This document shows, one piece after another, positions 47,385 through 55,295 of a stretch of DNA of 64,000 bases. The stretch spans positions 1 to 64,000 of the forward strand of contig JAJXUF010000002.1 of assembly GCA_021783175.1 (NCBI GenBank), given 5' to 3'. Every line of letters starts with the position of its first letter. The first letter of the stretch is position 1. This DNA comes from Pseudomonadota bacterium (GTDB lineage: Bacteria; Pseudomonadota; Gammaproteobacteria; Acidiferrobacterales; UBA6901). The notes beneath the pieces were generated by a model, which was given only the letters and a program-made list of their open reading frames with translations, ran no database searches and was not told the origin of the DNA. A program made the translations under genes and the position numbers.

Positions 47385-47990
47385 CTAGGCGCAAAGATCG
47401 CGTGCAAGCGCCACACGCACGGGTTCGGGCACGGGTTCAACGACGTACGAATAGGCAGGATGATCGATTCCCATGCTGACCGCGGCGCCGGACTTCACCG
47501 CCCGGATCATCTCCGGACTGAGTTCGAATCGCAAAAAGTGCACGGAGGAAGTCTTGTCCGGTGCAGTGCGATCCAGGTCCTCGTCGGCGACGGGCCATAC
47601 GCGATCGAACCCGTGCACCCGCACCCAGACCTTGTGCTCGATGCCGATCATTCGCGCAAGTGCAGCCTGGCGTTCTTTTTCGTCGCCATATTCGATCATG
47701 AACGTCGCCTTCCAATTACTGCCATCTGGAATAAGCGGGTTATAGGCGGCGATTTCTTCGGCAATGCCTTGGGGTTCGAAAATTCGTTCCACGCGCAGCA
47801 TTTCCTGCACCTGGTACTGCATGGTCAGCGCATCCTCAAAATAGAGACTGGCGTGCGGTCCGATGTGCAGGCGACGATCTTTCTTGTGTGCCATAACCTT
47901 GGCGCGGAATTCTTCACGTACCCTGGCATATTCTTCCAGGGACATGAGCTGCTCACGGGTTAGCTTTTGCATGACTGCGGGTTGCGGCAT
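47385..47990 (-). CDS. DUF3501 family protein
   Basis: This 201-residue soluble protein of unknown function matches my memory of DUF3501 (KLTREQLMSLEEYARVR, RRLHIGPHASLYFEDALTMQYQVQEMLRVERI, YNPLIPDGSNWKATFMIEY). The ATG at 47990 is preferred because GAGGA stands eight bases upstream; a Met six codons later is possible. It begins 11 bases after the ferritin-like gene and is the last of a four-gene group with the Fe-S oxidoreductase and rubrerythrin. The association suggests a role in iron or peroxide handling, by context only. Confidence 0.85.
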   Translation of the reverse strand: MPQPAVMQKLTREQLMSLEEYARVREEFRAKVMAHKKDRRLHIGPHASLYFEDALTMQYQVQEMLRVERIFEPQGIAEEIAAYNPLIPDGSNWKATFMIEYGDEKERQAALARMIGIEHKVWVRVHGFDRVWPVADEDLDRTAPDKTSSVHFLRFELSPEMIRAVKSGAAVSMGIDHPAYSYVVEPVPEPVRVALARDLCA

Positions 47991-48001
47991 CCGGGCATTC
48001 C

Positions 48002-48301
48002 TCAGGACTTGTGCTTGCCCTCCAGGGCAACGATGGGTTTATCGGTGAACAGGTAGTCGCGCAGCTCCTTGTCGAAAGCCGGATCGTGGCGACGAATCCA
48101 TTCGAGAGTCATGGCCGCGTGTTCCTTCTCCTCATCACGATTGTGCGCCAGAATTGCGCGTAGCTCCCGGTCCTTGCATGCATCCACGCGCTGGTTGTAC
48201 CAATCCACCGCCTCGAGTTCCTCCATTAGAGAAACGATAGCGCGGTGCATATCGCGTGTTTCTTCGCGCAACTCTGTTTCGTGATACCCCTCGTTTGCCA
48301 T
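48002..48301 (-). CDS. EncFtn-like ferritin without encapsulation tail
   Basis: This 99-residue two-helix protein closely resembles encapsulated ferritin (EncFtn), which oxidises Fe(II) at a di-iron site formed between two subunits. Ligand equivalents of the R. rubrum protein are conserved with a constant offset of four: E28, E30, W34, Y35, E58 and H61, in MEELEAVDWYNQRVD and HNRDEEKEHAAM. However, the C-terminus ends shortly after YLFTDKPI with EGKHKS. It lacks the encapsulin-targeting peptide of the LGIGSL type, and no encapsulin gene is near. The ATG at 48301 follows GAGGAG. It lies between the Fe-S oxidoreductase and DUF3501 genes. Confidence 0.85.
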   Translation of the reverse strand: MANEGYHETELREETRDMHRAIVSLMEELEAVDWYNQRVDACKDRELRAILAHNRDEEKEHAAMTLEWIRRHDPAFDKELRDYLFTDKPIVALEGKHKS

Positions 48302-48383
48302 GAGATTCTCCTCAATTTGGCTACAAATAACGCGAAAACCTGGACCCAATGCACACGCACGCTGCTCGTCGCAGGAGCGCTGG

Positions 48384-49724
48384 TCAGATGCCGTAGGCCG
48401 CACGCAACAGTGTCATCGGGTGCTCCGGCATTCTCGTGGAGTTAAGACCATTTTCAATCTGGTGTCCGGCCATGGGACAGTCGCTGCTGTAGTGATCTGC
48501 AGCAGCCTGCTTGACGCGATCCACAACCGGGCGCGCGATCTTCATCGAAGTCTCATGGAACTCGCTCTTCACGGCATAGGTCCCGTCATGGCCAGAGCAG
48601 CGTTCGATCGGCTCAATCTGCGTCTGTGGTATGAGCTGCAGCACGTCGCGCGTCTTCATGCCGATGTTTTGCACACGCAGGTGGCAGGCAACATGATAGG
48701 CGATCTTGCCCAATGGCTTCTTGAAATCCGTGCGCAGCTTTCCATCCTTGTGGCGCAACATGAGGTATTCAAACGGATCGAAGATTGCGGAACGCACCTT
48801 GGCAACATCGGCATCATCAGGAAAAAGCAGCGGCAATTCCTGCTTGAACATAAGGACACAGGACGGCACGGGCGCAACGATATCCCAACCCTCGTCGACG
48901 AGTTTCGCCAGGACCGGAATATTCGCCTCCTTGGCGCGTTGCACTGCTTCCAAGTCGCCAAGCTCAAGTTTTGGCATCCCACAACAGCGCTCCTTCTCCG
49001 CGACAGTTAGCGCTATGCCATTGTGGCGAAACACGGCAACGAGATCGTCGTTGATCTGCGGTTCGTTATAATTTCCGTAGCACGTGGCGAACAGCGCCAC
49101 GCGTCCGCGCGTCGTAGCTGTCGGCTGCGCGGATGCGCCGCCGTCCGCGGTCCAGCACTTGCGGAAAGTGTCGCTGTGGTATTCGGGAACTATGGCGTCA
49201 GGATGAACCCCCAGCGCTTTGTCCAGCGTCGCACGGAAAAGCCGGTTTCGGTTTGCCGCATTGACAACCTGCACCACTATCGGAATTCCGGCCAGCTTGC
49301 CGACGGTATCGGTGCTGGTTAGGACGCGGTCGCGCAGACGCGTCTCGCCTTTTTTATACTTCACTGCCTTGGCACGCAGCATGAGATGGGGAAAGTCGAC
49401 GTTCCACGCATGAGGCGGGACATACGGGCATTTCGTCATGTAGCACATGTCACACAAGTAACAGTGGTCAACGACTTTCCAGTACGTGGCTTTCGGCACG
49501 CCGTCCAGCTCGAGCGTTTCGGAGGCATCGATGGCATCGAACAGGGTGGGAAAGGACTGACACAGACTAAAGCAGCGGCGGCAACCGTGACAGATGTCGA
49601 AGACGCGATGCAGTTCTGCGAACAAGGTCTCCTCGTCGTAGAACAACGGGTTTTTCCAGTCCAGCGGATGGCGCGTGGGCGCCTCCAGACTTCCTTCGCG
49701 ACTACCTTGAACGGGTGCGGACAT
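48384..49724 (-). CDS. Fe-S oxidoreductase, GlpC/HdrD-like with two CCG-type domains
   Basis: This 446-residue predicted redox protein has two [4Fe-4S] motifs near the N-terminus (CHGCRRCFSLCQ and CYLCDMCYMTKCP). Two cysteine-rich CCG-type domains follow. The first has ATCYGNYNEP ... ERCCGMPKLE. The second has VACHLRVQNIG ... ERCSGHDGTY, where the usual CCG is CSG. Such proteins pass electrons between quinone, flavoprotein or thiol partners; the partner is unknown. No membrane segment is seen. It lies 82 bases upstream of the ferritin-like gene in the same direction, and rubrerythrin precedes it. Confidence 0.87.
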   Translation of the reverse strand: MSAPVQGSREGSLEAPTRHPLDWKNPLFYDEETLFAELHRVFDICHGCRRCFSLCQSFPTLFDAIDASETLELDGVPKATYWKVVDHCYLCDMCYMTKCPYVPPHAWNVDFPHLMLRAKAVKYKKGETRLRDRVLTSTDTVGKLAGIPIVVQVVNAANRNRLFRATLDKALGVHPDAIVPEYHSDTFRKCWTADGGASAQPTATTRGRVALFATCYGNYNEPQINDDLVAVFRHNGIALTVAEKERCCGMPKLELGDLEAVQRAKEANIPVLAKLVDEGWDIVAPVPSCVLMFKQELPLLFPDDADVAKVRSAIFDPFEYLMLRHKDGKLRTDFKKPLGKIAYHVACHLRVQNIGMKTRDVLQLIPQTQIEPIERCSGHDGTYAVKSEFHETSMKIARPVVDRVKQAAADHYSSDCPMAGHQIENGLNSTRMPEHPMTLLRAAYGI

Positions 49725-49836
49725 GGATGACCCCTGTCAATTGTTCAATTATTAATGGACTGCTGCTGCTGCGCGACTTTTCGCCACTGGCTGACCCGGC
49801 CACTTCCTGTCGGCGATACCGGGATCTGGCCCCGAA

Positions 49837-49855
49837 GGCTGGTTCCAGACCAGCC
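49837..49855 (-). terminator. Hairpin after rubrerythrin gene, possible terminator
   Basis: GGCTGGT-ctgga-ACCAGCC is a perfect 7-bp stem, 20 bases past the rubrerythrin stop. There is no T-run after it. It could instead set relative expression of rubrerythrin and the downstream genes. Confidence 0.35.
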
Positions 49856-49874
49856 CCGAGGGCAGAGTCCGAGG

Positions 49875-50297
49875 TTACTTGCCGAGACCGTCCAGAGCTT
49901 TTTGGAAACGGTTGGCGTGCGAACGTTCAGCTTTGGCCAGCGTTTCGAACCAATCTGCGATTTCCGCAAAACCTTCGTCGCGTGCAGTCTTCGCCATCCC
50001 CGGATACATGTCTGTGTACTCGTGGGTCTCACCCGCGATTGCGGCCTTCAGGTTGTCGCCTGTGCTTCCGATGGGAAGTCCGGTGGCAGGATCGCCGACG
50101 GCTTCCATGTACTCGAGGTGCCCATGGGCATGACCTGTCTCACCCTCAGCGGTGGAACGAAACACCGCCGAAACGTCGTTGAATCCTTCTACATCGGCCT
50201 TAGCCGCGAAATAGAGGTAACGACGATTGGCCTGAGACTCCCCGGCGAATGCAGCTTTGAGGTTTTCATGAGTCTTGGTGCCTTTGAGGGCTTTCAT
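49875..50297 (-). CDS. Rubrerythrin, short form without rubredoxin domain
   Basis: This 140-residue di-iron protein is expected to reduce hydrogen peroxide. Ligand-bearing helices are visible: [52 protein letters not shown] and [16 protein letters not shown]. It has no cysteine, so the C-terminal rubredoxin-like domain of classical rubrerythrins is absent and electrons must come from a separate protein, perhaps the neighbouring Fe-S oxidoreductase. The ATG at 50297 has GGAGA upstream. A strong promoter with an overlapping dyad lies just upstream. Confidence 0.92.
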   Translation of the reverse strand: MKALKGTKTHENLKAAFAGESQANRRYLYFAAKADVEGFNDVSAVFRSTAEGETGHAHGHLEYMEAVGDPATGLPIGSTGDNLKAAIAGETHEYTDMYPGMAKTARDEGFAEIADWFETLAKAERSHANRFQKALDGLGK

Positions 50298-50774
50298 AAT
50301 TGGGTCTCCATGTTGTTTGTCATCAGCGTCAAACAAGCGGGTTCGCTTATTTAGACTTATTCTAAATTCCTGAGGAGAAGGCTGTCAATAGCGAATTTAC
50401 GAATAGCTGACCCCACCCACCATGACGTGGGTCAAAGATCCCCGGGAAAGCAGCAGGGCAGCCGCGCCAACGGTTAGCCATGCACAGCCCGGAACGCTTC
50501 AGCTCACATGTCACGGCCGCCACAACCGTATGGATCAGACTCAGCGCGCTTCAAAACCGACACGGGGGACACCCCTCCCGGCAAACGGCATTCGGTCTAG
50601 ATCACGCAAAGCCTATCATTACGCCATGATTCTTCCTGGCACGGACGCGCTGCTCACGGACAGACTTTGTCGCAAAAGGATTGGCGAACGGTATTATCTC
50701 ATCTAATATCTATTAATATATTGAGCTTCCCTGGTGGACAGGTCTTTTTCTACCCCCTTAATCATCAATAAGAT
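50298..50774. other. Divergent region between rubrerythrin and pilB
   Basis: These 477 bases hold the rubrerythrin promoter at 50349-50388. The remainder shows no convincing gene; a 94-residue frame at 50422-50706 lacks a ribosome-binding site and has non-coding-like composition. An imperfect inverted repeat around TGACCCCAC / GTGGGTCA lies at about 50410-50435. The stretch just before pilB is A+T-rich (50700-50775). Confidence 0.6.
50349..50388 (-). promoter_or_regulatory. Rubrerythrin promoter with overlapping dyad operator
   Basis: TTGACA (50388-50383) and TAGAAT (50364-50359) are 18 bases apart on the minus strand, a near-consensus promoter. The -10 lies inside a perfect 7-5-7 inverted repeat, ATTTAGA-N5-TCTAAAT (50349-50367). 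Read as a 7-1-7 Fur-family box it is TTAGAAT-A-AGTCTAA, one mismatch from symmetric, which recalls PerR boxes upstream of rubrerythrin genes. Binding of a PerR/Fur-type repressor here is inference. Confidence 0.55.
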
Positions 50775-52490
50775 ATGGCGACTCCAAATCCGGCAAACAG
50801 CTTAAGCGGCCTGGCACTGCGGCTTGTGCGCGATGGACTGCTTAGCAGTATCGATGCCGAACGGCTGCAAAACGAGGCGGCGACCAAAAAGATCCCGTTT
50901 GTTACCCAGCTCGTTGACAGCAAGAAGCTGAATAGCACGGTCATTGCCCGGGCAGCTTCAGAAGAATTCGGCATTCCGCTGTTTGAGATCAACTCGCTCG
51001 ACCTGGAGAGTGCTCCAGTCAAACTGATCGATGAAAAGATCATTCGCCGCCACCACGTGCTGCCTCTGTATAAGCGCGGCACCAAACTGTTTGTCGCGAT
51101 TGCTGATCCAACGAATCTGCAGGCACTTGACGAAATCAAGTTTCACACCGGACTGGGTGCGGAACCTATTCTGGTGGAAGAAACAAAACTCGGCATAGCA
51201 ATCGACAAATGTCTTGACGCAGCCGACACAACCCTCATGGACCTCTCCGGCGGGGACGATCTCGAGGGTCTGGACATCACGTCCGATGAGGACGCCAAAG
51301 GAAAGGCCGCTGACGACGGCGACATCAACGATGCGCCCATCGTCAAGTTCGTGAACAAGGTGCTGATGGACGCGATCAATCACGGTGCGTCAGATATTCA
51401 TATTGAACCCTACGAGAAGTCGTACCGCGTTCGATTCCGCGAGGACGGCATGCTTCACGAAGTGGCGAACCCGCCTCTGGCGCTGGCAGGCCGAATCTCG
51501 GCGCGCATCAAGATTCTGTCTCGCCTCGACATTGCCGAACGCCGCGTGCCGCAGGATGGACGCATGAAACTGCGCATATCCAAGAATCGCGCAATCGATT
51601 TCCGTGTCAGCACCCTGCCAACTCTTTTTGGCGAGAAAGTCGTGATGCGTATTCTCGATCCGGCTTCCGCTACCCTTGGTGTCGACAAACTCGGATTTGA
51701 ACCGGAGCAGAAGGCACTTTTCCTCGAAGCCATCGAACGTCCTTACGGCATGGTGCTGGTAACCGGGCCGACAGGAAGCGGCAAGACGGTCAGTCTGTAT
51801 ACGGCCGTCAACATTCTCAACACTGCGGACCGCAACATATCGACCGCCGAGGATCCGGTGGAAATCAATCTCGCAGGCATCAACCAGGTGAACGTCAACG
51901 AAAGAGCTGGCTTGACCTTTTCCTCGGCTCTGCGCGCTTTTCTGCGCCAAGACCCGGACGTTATCCTGGTGGGCGAAATTCGTGACCTCGAAACTGCCGA
52001 AATCGCCATCAAGGCGGCACAAACCGGTCATATGGTGCTCTCAACCCTACACACCAACGATGCTCCGACAACGCTCAGTCGACTGGTCAACATGGGAGTG
52101 GCGCCGTTCAATATCGCTTCTGCGGTGAATCTGATCGTCGCGCAACGCCTGGCGCGGCGGCTTTGCCCGGCGTGCAAGAAACCACAGGACATTCCAAAAC
52201 CGGCGCTCGCCAAGGCGGGATTCAAGGAAAGTGAATTGGCCGAATTGAAAGTATATGGCCCGGTGGGTTGCGAAGACTGCAACGAAGGCTACCGGGGTCG
52301 AGTAGGCATCTACCAGGTTATGCCGATCTCCGAAGCAATAGGTGCGATTATTATGCGCGGCGGGACGGCGCTCGACATCGAGAATCAGGCGCGCAAGGAA
52401 GGAATCCCTGACCTGCGCGCCTCGGCATTGAGAAAGGTCCGCGAGGGCGTCACCAGCCTTGCGGAAATCGAACGGATCACCAACCAGTAA
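50775..52490 (+). CDS. pilB: Type IV pilus assembly ATPase
   Basis: This 571-residue hexameric ATPase powers pilus extension. An N-terminal MshEN-type domain (about residues 30-170) is followed by the GspE core. Walker A is GPTGSGKT, the Asp box STAEDPVEINLAGINQVNVN, Walker B DPDVILVGEIRDLETAEIAI and the His box THMV-like TGHMVLSTLHTNDA. A zinc-binding tetracysteine, CPACKK ... CEDCNEGYRGR, is present. No pilin gene is adjacent. Ribosome-binding site is weak (AATAAGAT). Confidence 0.95.
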   Translation: MATPNPANSLSGLALRLVRDGLLSSIDAERLQNEAATKKIPFVTQLVDSKKLNSTVIARAASEEFGIPLFEINSLDLESAPVKLIDEKIIRRHHVLPLYKRGTKLFVAIADPTNLQALDEIKFHTGLGAEPILVEETKLGIAIDKCLDAADTTLMDLSGGDDLEGLDITSDEDAKGKAADDGDINDAPIVKFVNKVLMDAINHGASDIHIEPYEKSYRVRFREDGMLHEVANPPLALAGRISARIKILSRLDIAERRVPQDGRMKLRISKNRAIDFRVSTLPTLFGEKVVMRILDPASATLGVDKLGFEPEQKALFLEAIERPYGMVLVTGPTGSGKTVSLYTAVNILNTADRNISTAEDPVEINLAGINQVNVNERAGLTFSSALRAFLRQDPDVILVGEIRDLETAEIAIKAAQTGHMVLSTLHTNDAPTTLSRLVNMGVAPFNIASAVNLIVAQRLARRLCPACKKPQDIPKPALAKAGFKESELAELKVYGPVGCEDCNEGYRGRVGIYQVMPISEAIGAIIMRGGTALDIENQARKEGIPDLRASALRKVREGVTSLAEIERITNQ

Positions 52491-52495
52491 ATACT

Positions 52496-53728
52496 ATGGC
52501 AGAACAAGCGGCAGCCGCTCCAAAAACAAAACTCAGCACCTTCGTCTGGGAAGGCGTCGACAAGAAGGGTCGACGCATGAAAGGCGAATCCCAGGCCATT
52601 AGCGTTGCATACGTTAATGCCACGTTGCGACGGCAGGGGATCAATCCGCTAAAGGTGCGCAAACAAGCGGTTGCACTCTTCAAGCGCAAGAAGAAGATTA
52701 CTCCGAAAGACGTGGCTATCTTTAGTCGCCAGTTTGCTACGATGCTCCAGGCCGGGATTCCTATCGTCCAGTCGTTCGATATTGTCGGCAAGGGTCACGA
52801 GAACCCGTCCATGCAAGAGTTGCTGATGTCGATAAAGCAGGATATCGAATCGGGAACCAACCTCAGCACCGCCTTGGGAAAACATCCGCTGCAATTCGAC
52901 GCGCTCTACTGCAATCTTGTTGCCGCCGGCGAACAGGCTGGTATTCTCGACGCGATTCTGGACAAGGTCGCCACCTACAAGGAAAAGGTTGAAGCAATCA
53001 AGGGCAAGATCAAATCGGCGCTGTTCTATCCGTCGGCGGTAATTGTCGTCGCGTTCATCATCACGTCGATCCTCATGATCTTTGTCATTCCGCAATTCCA
53101 GAGCCTGTTCCAAGGTTTTGGGGCGGCACTACCGGCCCTGACCCAAATGGTGGTCAATCTATCCCAGGTTTTCCGGCAGTACTGGTGGTTGATCTTCGGG
53201 GTATTGATCGGCACGGTGGTAGGTCTCGGTTACAGCTACAGGCGGTCCATCAAAATGCAACACACGCTCGATCGCCTGATACTGAAGGCACCGGTGGTCG
53301 GCGATATCGTCAAGAAAGCTACCATTGCCCGCTTCGCACGTACCTTGGCCACGATGTTCGCGGCGGGTGTACCGCTGGTCGAAAGCCTTGATTCGGTGGC
53401 GGGTGCCGCAGGCAATCGCGTGTATTACGAGGGAGTAATGGATATCAAGGCGGAAGTGAGCACCGGCAGCCAGCTGCATCCTTCCATGGAAAAGACGGGC
53501 TTGTTTCCCAACATGGTGGTGCAGATGGTATCAATCGGCGAAGAATCAGGCGAGCTCGACACCATGCTCGGCAAAGTGGCGGACTTCTACGAAGAGGAGG
53601 TCGACAACGCGGTTGAATCGCTGAGCAGCCTACTCGAACCCATTATCATGGCCGTGCTCGGCGTTATCGTAGGCACGCTCGTAATAGCCATGTACCTGCC
53701 CATCTTCAAACTCGCGTCGGTGGTATAG
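52496..53728 (+). CDS. pilC: Type IV pilus inner-membrane platform protein
   Basis: This 410-residue polytopic protein has two GspF (T2SSF) domains. Each has the pattern FSRQFATMLQAGIPIVQSFDIV or FARTLATMFAAGVPLVESLDSVAGAAGN, and a conserved end, LSSLLEPIIMAVLGVIVGTLVIAMYLPIF. It couples PilB to the growing pilus. The start is five bases after the pilB stop. Confidence 0.95.
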   Translation: MAEQAAAAPKTKLSTFVWEGVDKKGRRMKGESQAISVAYVNATLRRQGINPLKVRKQAVALFKRKKKITPKDVAIFSRQFATMLQAGIPIVQSFDIVGKGHENPSMQELLMSIKQDIESGTNLSTALGKHPLQFDALYCNLVAAGEQAGILDAILDKVATYKEKVEAIKGKIKSALFYPSAVIVVAFIITSILMIFVIPQFQSLFQGFGAALPALTQMVVNLSQVFRQYWWLIFGVLIGTVVGLGYSYRRSIKMQHTLDRLILKAPVVGDIVKKATIARFARTLATMFAAGVPLVESLDSVAGAAGNRVYYEGVMDIKAEVSTGSQLHPSMEKTGLFPNMVVQMVSIGEESGELDTMLGKVADFYEEEVDNAVESLSSLLEPIIMAVLGVIVGTLVIAMYLPIFKLASVV

Positions 53729-53770
53729 GCCGCTGCCGGCGGCAGATGCGAGCCTGAGCCGATCCGTTCA

Positions 53771-54649
53771 ATGTATCTAGAGTTCTACCTGCGGAGTCAT
53801 CCGGCGGCTTGGATCACTTTCCTAGGCATACTCGGCCTCATTATCGGAAGCTTTCTCAATGTAGTAATACATCGGCTCCCAATAATGCTGAATCGGAGCT
53901 GGCAACGCGAATGTCGCAGTCTTCTTGACTTGCAGGCCGAAACCGCAGAGAGCCCCGCATTTAACCTTGTTACACCCGGATCGAGCTGCCCGCATTGCGC
54001 GCATGCAATTCGCCCTTGGGAAAATATTCCTGTCTTGAGCTATGTCTTGCTGCGCGGCAAATGCTCGAATTGCGGCCGGCACATCTCTCCACGCTACCCG
54101 GCAGTGGAGCTTATCTCCGCCGCCCTGGCAGTCAGCGTCGCCATTCATTTCGGTTACGGCGCCGCCGCCGCGGCAGCTTGTGCGCTGTCCTGGGCACTGG
54201 TCGCGCTGGCATTCATCGATATCGATCACCAGCTGCTGCCGGATGCCATCACCATGCCGGTGTTATGGGCCGGATTAATAGTCAACAGCTTCGGGATCTT
54301 CACTTCGTTGCAATCAGCGCTGATTGGCGCCGTCGCGGGTTATCTTTCTCTGTGGCTGGTGTTCCACGGCTTTCGACTGCTCACTGGCAAGGAAGGCATG
54401 GGTCATGGCGACTTCAAGTTGTTCGCACTTTTTGGCGCCTGGCTCGGGTGGCAGCTGTTGCCATTAATCATTCTGCTGGCATCGGTCGTGGGCGCAGTCG
54501 TAGGCATTGGTCTCATAGTCTTGCGCGGTCGCGATCATCAGCTGCCGATCCCCTTTGGCCCCTTCCTTTGCGTAGCCGGCTGGATTGCGTTGTCGTGGGG
54601 TCAAGTCATAACCAATTTCTACCTGCAGCTTGCGCATTTCGCTTCCTGA
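53771..54649 (+). CDS. pilD: Type IV prepilin peptidase / N-methyltransferase
   Basis: This 292-residue membrane aspartyl protease removes the leader of prepilins and methylates the new N-terminus. The methyltransferase part has a zinc tetracysteine, CPHCAHAI ... CSNCGRHI. The peptidase aspartates are in AFIDIDHQLLPD and GMGHGDFKLFALFGAWLGW. About eight hydrophobic segments are seen. It completes the pilB-pilC-pilD operon; coaE follows 13 bases after it. Confidence 0.95.
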   Translation: MYLEFYLRSHPAAWITFLGILGLIIGSFLNVVIHRLPIMLNRSWQRECRSLLDLQAETAESPAFNLVTPGSSCPHCAHAIRPWENIPVLSYVLLRGKCSNCGRHISPRYPAVELISAALAVSVAIHFGYGAAAAAACALSWALVALAFIDIDHQLLPDAITMPVLWAGLIVNSFGIFTSLQSALIGAVAGYLSLWLVFHGFRLLTGKEGMGHGDFKLFALFGAWLGWQLLPLIILLASVVGAVVGIGLIVLRGRDHQLPIPFGPFLCVAGWIALSWGQVITNFYLQLAHFAS

Positions 54650-54662
54650 AGGCGCGCGCAAC

Positions 54663-55268
54663 ATGCTACGCGTCGGACTTACTGGCGGAATTGGTAGCGG
54701 CAAATCCACCGTAGCGGCGCTGTTCGCAGGGCACCATGTGCCGTTGATTGATGCCGACGAAATATCCCGTCATTTGGTCGGTCGCGGCCAGATCGCGCAC
54801 GACATGATCATCAAGACTTTTGGTACTGAAGTGCTGCACGCCAACGGAGAAATCGATCGAGCACGTCTGCGCGAACGCGTATTCGGCAATGCCGCCGATC
54901 GCGCCCTCCTTGAGGCCATTATTCATCCGCTTGTTCGCAAGGAAATCGAAGCACGTCTTCCGCAATTGCGTGCGCCGTACTGCGTCATCGTCATCCCCCT
55001 TCTCGTTGAGGCAAATCTGGCAGACCTGGTGGACAGGGTGCTCGTAGTTGACTGCTCTGAGTCACAGCAGATAGAGCGGGTTCGTGCACGCAATGGTCTG
55101 AGCGAAAACCAAATCCAGCACATCATGGCAGCTCAAGTTGGGCGCGCCGAACGCCTGCGACACGCTGACGACGTGATCTCCAACAATGGCGATCGCGAGC
55201 AGTTGGCTGTTCTGGTAGACCAGCTGCATAATCGCTATCTCGGCCTGTCAAAATCACCGCCGGCATAA
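54663..55268 (+). CDS. coaE: Dephospho-CoA kinase
   Basis: This 201-residue kinase carries out the last step of coenzyme A synthesis. The P-loop is LTGGIGSGKSTVAALF, followed by DADEISRHLV and VIPLLVEA. The ATG at 54663 has GAAGG upstream and gives MLRVGLTGGIG; an in-frame start inside pilD is not needed. The pilD-coaE order is conserved in gammaproteobacteria. Confidence 0.95.
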   Translation: MLRVGLTGGIGSGKSTVAALFAGHHVPLIDADEISRHLVGRGQIAHDMIIKTFGTEVLHANGEIDRARLRERVFGNAADRALLEAIIHPLVRKEIEARLPQLRAPYCVIVIPLLVEANLADLVDRVLVVDCSESQQIERVRARNGLSENQIQHIMAAQVGRAERLRHADDVISNNGDREQLAVLVDQLHNRYLGLSKSPPA

Positions 55269-55295
55269 CAACATCCGACCTAGCCTGGGGGCAAC

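Noticed and set aside
50634..50655. Sigma-54-like sequence TGGCAC upstream of pilB
   Set aside because: The required GC element is not at the correct 12-base offset (it is one base short and the TTGC is missing).
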